This document shows, piece by piece, positions 60,904 through 64,000 of a stretch of 64,000 bases of DNA. The DNA lies in contig NZ_RKMF01000001.1 in NCBI RefSeq assembly GCF_003797835.1, positions 282,157 to 346,156 on the forward strand. The letters run 5' to 3'. The position numbers and the translations under genes are program-made. This DNA comes from Kocuria soli. GTDB taxonomy: Bacteria; Actinomycetota; Actinomycetes; Actinomycetales; Micrococcaceae. The first letter of the stretch is position 1. Every line of letters begins with the position of its first letter. The notes below the pieces were generated by a model. That model saw nothing but the letters and a program-made list of their open reading frames with translations, did not search any database and was not told the DNA's origin.

Positions 60904-60936
60904 GAACGCCGCGCTCCATCCAGGAGCGCGGCGTTC
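60904..60936. terminator. Bidirectional terminator hairpin
   Basis: GAACGCCGCGCTCC and its exact complement flank a five-base loop, between the converging PhzF-like and exporter genes. Confidence 0.75.
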
Positions 60937-60969
60937 TGCGTGTCAGAAGAGGCGTCAGAACCGTGGCCG

Positions 60970-62679
60970 TCAGGACTTCGACGCGGTCCGGGACGCGGCC
61001 TCGGACTTCGCCTGCGGTTTGGCCTCCACCTTGGGGATGTTGGAGGTGCGCAGCGGGGTCTCCGGCACGAAGAACATCAGGATCGCACCGATGACCACCA
61101 ACGGCACCAACCACAGGTAGATCGGAACCAGGGCGTCGTTGTAGGCCCCCAGGACCACCGTTCGGATCTGCTCCGGCAGATCACCCACGACGGCGGGCGT
61201 GAGGCTCGCGGACATGTCCGAGTTTCCGGCTCCGGCCATCGCCTGCGGTGGCATGCGCTCCGTCAGCAGGTCCACCAACCGGGTGGCGAACACTCCACCG
61301 ACCACGGCCGAGCCCAACGTGGCACCGACCTGGCGGAAGAAGTTGTTGCCGGCCGTGGCCGTTCCCACCATGGACGTGGGGAACACGTTCTGGACGGCCA
61401 GCACCAGGATCTGCATGCTCAGGCCGAGGCCCACCCCGAGGACGCCCAAGGAGGTGCACACGAACCAGAGTGGCGTTGAGACCTTGAGCAGGGAGAGCAT
61501 GACCATGGCCACGGCGATCAGCGTCATGCCCACGATGGGGTACTTCTTGTACTTCCCGGACTTGGTCACGGCCTGACCAGAAACTGTCGAGGTGATCAGC
61601 ATGGCACCCATCATGGGGATCATGAGCAAGCCGGAGGCCGTTGCACTGGCGCCGTGCACCATCTGGAGGTAGGTGGGCATGTAGCCCAGGGCACCGAACA
61701 TGGCGACGCCGACGAACAACCCGGCGACGGTGCTCAGGACGAAGGTCCGGTTGGCGAACAAGGCCGGCGGGAGAACGGGTTCCTCCACCTTGCGCTCGAC
61801 CACCACGAAGATGGCGACCAGTACGACGGCGGCGCCGATCAGGCCCAGGATCCGAGGTGAATCCCAGGCGTACTGGTGACCACCCCAGGTGGCGACCAGA
61901 ATCACGGCCACCGTGGCCGCGGCCAACAGCATCATGCCGAGCACGTCGATCTTGACGGGCCCCCGATGGCGCGGGAGTTTCAGGAAGCCAGCAACACCGG
62001 CGAAGGCGAGCAAACCGAGCGGAAGGCTCATCCAGAAAGCCCAGCGCCATCCCGGTCCTTCCGTGATCCATCCACCGAGCAAGGGCCCCGCGACGGAGGC
62101 CAGCGCGAAGACGCCACCCATGATGCCCATGTACCGGCCACGCTGACGCGGGGGCACCACGTCGGCGATCACCGTCTGCGACAGGATCATCAGGCCACCA
62201 CCGCCGATGCCTTGAATCACGCGGGCCACGATGAGCCAGGTGATGTCAGGTGCCAGAGCACCCACCACGGAACCGGCCACGAACACGACGATCGCGCCCA
62301 GGAGCAGGTTCTTTCGGCCCAAGAGGTCTCCGAGCTTGCCGTAAACGGGCATCATGACGGTCGAGGCCAGGATGTAACCCGTGATGACCCACTGCATCTG
62401 GTGCACACCATCGAGTTCACCCACGATGGTGGGCAGAGCCGTGGACAGCACCGTCTGGTTCAGCGCGGCCAACAGCATGGCCAGCATCAGACCCGCAAAG
62501 ATCGGCAGCAGTCGCTGCTGAGGCTTCTCGGAGTCCCGCGGACGGGCAGCCGAGGGAGTGACGATCTCCGTTTCGTGGGTCCAGGGTGATGCCCCGGAGG
62601 CCGAAGTCGCCGAACCCACCAGGGTGTGGGCACCGGTCTCCGGCTGAGGCTCTCGGACCGGAGAGGTTGAAGAGTTCAC
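60970..62679 (-). CDS. MFS multidrug exporter, DHA2 (EmrB/QacA) family
   Basis: A 569-residue protein with about 14 transmembrane segments. Motifs: LDxxIV-like LNQTVLSTALPTIVGEL in the first helix, YGKLGDLLGRKNLLL (motif A), GIGGGGLMILSQTVIADVV (motif C region) and GPLLGGWITEGPGWRW. A 55-residue polar extension precedes the first helix. GTG at 62679. Its gene overlaps the upstream repressor gene by four bases. Confidence 0.93.
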   Translation of the reverse strand: MNSSTSPVREPQPETGAHTLVGSATSASGASPWTHETEIVTPSAARPRDSEKPQQRLLPIFAGLMLAMLLAALNQTVLSTALPTIVGELDGVHQMQWVITGYILASTVMMPVYGKLGDLLGRKNLLLGAIVVFVAGSVVGALAPDITWLIVARVIQGIGGGGLMILSQTVIADVVPPRQRGRYMGIMGGVFALASVAGPLLGGWITEGPGWRWAFWMSLPLGLLAFAGVAGFLKLPRHRGPVKIDVLGMMLLAAATVAVILVATWGGHQYAWDSPRILGLIGAAVVLVAIFVVVERKVEEPVLPPALFANRTFVLSTVAGLFVGVAMFGALGYMPTYLQMVHGASATASGLLMIPMMGAMLITSTVSGQAVTKSGKYKKYPIVGMTLIAVAMVMLSLLKVSTPLWFVCTSLGVLGVGLGLSMQILVLAVQNVFPTSMVGTATAGNNFFRQVGATLGSAVVGGVFATRLVDLLTERMPPQAMAGAGNSDMSASLTPAVVGDLPEQIRTVVLGAYNDALVPIYLWLVPLVVIGAILMFFVPETPLRTSNIPKVEAKPQAKSEAASRTASKS

Positions 62680-63293
62680 GCAAAGTCCGTTCTGTTCAAG
62701 TGTTTGTAAAGGGCGACGGCGCGTTCGACGTCGTCTTCCGTAGGTTCTGTGCCCGGTTCCCGGTGAGGATCCGTCCAGACGTAACGCAAGATGGCGCTGG
62801 CGATCATGACCAGCAGTCGGACACGTTCAGCGATCGGGTGTTCCGCGTCCTCGACCAAGGTCCCGCCTCTGGCCCGGTCCGCCACACGGTCCAGCAAAGC
62901 GACGCGAACCTTGTCCTCGGCTACAGCGAGGTTGTGTTTGTGCAGACCGACCAGTTCACGGTGTTCCCGCAGGACGCTCAGACGCAGGCTGCGGTCCTTG
63001 GCCGGCACCGATGACCGCAGCGTCCGGTTCAGGACGTCGACCACCTGGGCCAACAGGTCCGGGCCCGCAGTCAGTTCCGCCAGCGCACCCTCGTCGATCA
63101 CCGGTTCACGCAGCCCCAGGACGGCATGATCCTTGGTGGGGAAGTAGTTGAAGAACGTCCGCGGCGAGATACCGACCGCTGCGGCAATCTGCTCCACGGT
63201 GACCGCGCCCAGGCCACGTGCCAGCACGGCACGGGCGGCGGCGTGGTGGATCGCCTCCCAGGTCTGGGCCTTCTTGCGCTCCCGCAATGTCAT
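62676..63293 (-). CDS. TetR-family repressor of the exporter
   Basis: A 205-residue TetR regulator: LRERKKAQTWEAIHHAAARA leads into VTVEQIAAAVGISPRTFFNY with FPTKDHAVLG. It overlaps the DHA2 exporter gene, the usual arrangement for a drug-responsive repressor-pump pair. The ATG at 63293 starts the regulator core; the frame upstream crosses the operator. Confidence 0.92.
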   Translation of the reverse strand: MTLRERKKAQTWEAIHHAAARAVLARGLGAVTVEQIAAAVGISPRTFFNYFPTKDHAVLGLREPVIDEGALAELTAGPDLLAQVVDVLNRTLRSSVPAKDRSLRLSVLREHRELVGLHKHNLAVAEDKVRVALLDRVADRARGGTLVEDAEHPIAERVRLLVMIASAILRYVWTDPHREPGTEPTEDDVERAVALYKHLNRTDFA

Positions 63294-63296
63294 TTC

Positions 63297-63310
63297 TTGC
63301 ACTCGTGCAA
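63297..63310. promoter_or_regulatory. Putative TetR operator 1
   Basis: TTGCACTCGTGCAA, a palindrome with only the central two bases unpaired, 3 bases upstream of the repressor's start codon. A second similar dyad lies 34 bases further upstream. Confidence 0.7.
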
Positions 63311-63330
63311 TTTTTGCAGGGCCAGATTTT

Positions 63331-63344
63331 TTGCACAACTGCAA
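63331..63344. promoter_or_regulatory. Putative TetR operator 2
   Basis: TTGCACAACTGCAA, the same dyad as operator 1 with one mismatched half-site position. A further TTGCA half-site lies at 63314. Confidence 0.6.
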
Positions 63345-63422
63345 TTAGGATGATTCGTGACACATCCCGCACAGGCGCAGCTGCGGACACCTGCGACCGG
63401 GCACCGGGCCTAATCTGGTGCC

Positions 63423-63890
63423 ATGCGCATCGCGACCATCGGGACCAGCTCCATCGGCTCCACGTTCGCCCGGGCCATCGGGGCGGTGGACGGTGTGGAA
63501 CACGTGGCGGTCATGTCACGAGACCGCTCCCGCGGGGAAGCGTTTGCGGCTGAGACGAACCGTTTGACGGGAGACCGGGCGCGGGTGGTCACCTCGCTCG
63601 AAGAGCTGGCCAACGCGAGCGACGTCGACGCGGTGTACATCGCCAGCCCGAACGCCTTGCACTTCCCGCAGGCCAACACCCTTCTCCGAGCGGGCAAGCA
63701 CGTCCTGCTGGAGAAGTCCGCAGCATGTGACCGGCGGCAGTTCCAAGAACTGGTGGACACCGCCGAGTCCACGGGGGTGGTCGTCCTGGAGGCCATGCGC
63801 TCGGTCCACGATCCGGGGTTCGCCCGAATCCGGGAGCTCCTGCCGCAGCTCGGCCCGTTGCGTCGCGCCGAGCTAGCCGAGGTTCTGTAA
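63423..63890 (+). pseudogene. Gfo/Idh/MocA oxidoreductase, truncated
   Basis: A 155-codon frame with a normal Rossmann start (MRIATIGTSSIGSTFARAIG), the catalytic Lys in HVLLEKSAACDRRQF and EAMRSVHDPGFARIRELL. It stops at 63888-63890 when homologues continue to about 320-340 residues. The last codons (AEL, then AEVL) do not look like the family, which has an aromatic-rich strand there, so sequence from another element probably begins near 63880. The substrate domain is lost, so the product is unlikely to work. Confidence 0.8.
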
Positions 63891-64000
63891 ACGCACCTAC
63901 CTCTCGATGAGAGCTAGGAAGGCGGTGGCTGAGATGAGCCACGATCAGCAGGAACGAACCGCAGGCAATGAGCCGAACGACCAGGCGACGGCGCAGGCGT
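63880..64000. mobile_element. Possible left end of an insertion element
   Basis: The oxidoreductase homology ends at about 63880, and a new frame begins soon after. GGTTCTGTAAACGC (63881-63894) would be the terminal repeat. The rest of the element lies outside the window, so neither the other end nor a target duplication can be seen. Direct sequence support is limited. Confidence 0.4.
63934..64000 (+). CDS. Partial coding sequence, possible transposase N-terminus
   Basis: 22 codons are visible (MSHDQQERTAGNEPND and so on) with AGGAAGG about 11 bases upstream; the GTG at 63925 in the same frame is an alternative start. Polar and Gln/Asn-rich. No family can be assigned from so little. Transposase is suggested only by the truncated gene next to it. 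Confidence 0.35.
   Translation, partial: MSHDQQERTAGNEPNDQATAQA

Overview
The window is high-GC DNA with dense, often overlapping genes, frequent GTG starts and purine-rich ribosome binding sites. It looks like the chromosome of a high-GC actinobacterium. Gene content (an actinobacterial-type inositol locus, DUF3151, M13 peptidase, FUSC-type exporter) suggests Micrococcales, perhaps Micrococcaceae; that assignment is inference, since no rRNA or marker gene is present. No tRNA, rRNA or CRISPR array was seen.

Layout. (1) 1-9222: phenylacetate catabolism. The tail of paaZ, then leftward genes for a cytochrome P450, a PaaR-like TetR regulator, paaK and paaI, face rightward paaABCDE-paaG across a divergent promoter with two near-identical palindromic operators. 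(2) 9231-15543: mixed genes: a thioesterase, an FMN reductase broken by an in-frame amber codon, a large M13 metallopeptidase, a VOC protein, two DUF202 membrane proteins and an amino-acid permease. (3) 15865-21983: the most unusual part. A small Cys-containing membrane peptide, a small membrane protein, a site-2-protease-like membrane metalloprotease and an ABC transporter run towards a LuxR-type response regulator. Divergent from the regulator are a 50-residue secreted peptide and a sensor kinase. I propose an undescribed peptide toxin or pheromone system. (4) 21985-28961: purA; a metF-metE gene fused in one frame behind a SAM-type riboswitch; DUF3151; a FUSC-type exporter. (5) 29018-47475: myo-inositol catabolism. 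A GHMP kinase, a GntR regulator (probable IolR), iolB, a dehydrogenase and an isomerase run right. iolE-iolC-aldolase-iolD-mmsA-iolG-isomerase-transporter-dehydrogenase-MFS run left. Three similar IolR-type operator sites lie at the regulator gene, iolE and iolG. (6) 47624-52793: an SDR-like protein, SRPBCC protein, HerA-like ATPase, a hypothetical protein, a 700-base gap with repeats and a hairpin, a cold-shock protein and a small membrane protein. (7) 52888-58606: cardiolipin-synthase-like protein, three small membrane proteins and a MacB-type ABC transporter. (8) 58827-64000: a TOPRIM protein without the usual ATPase, a PhzF-like protein, a DHA2 exporter with its TetR repressor and two operators, and an oxidoreductase gene cut off near a likely insertion-element boundary.

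Starts were moved inward from the longest open frames where a ribosome binding site or homology boundary supported it. Function calls rest on recognised motifs and context, not on database searches.
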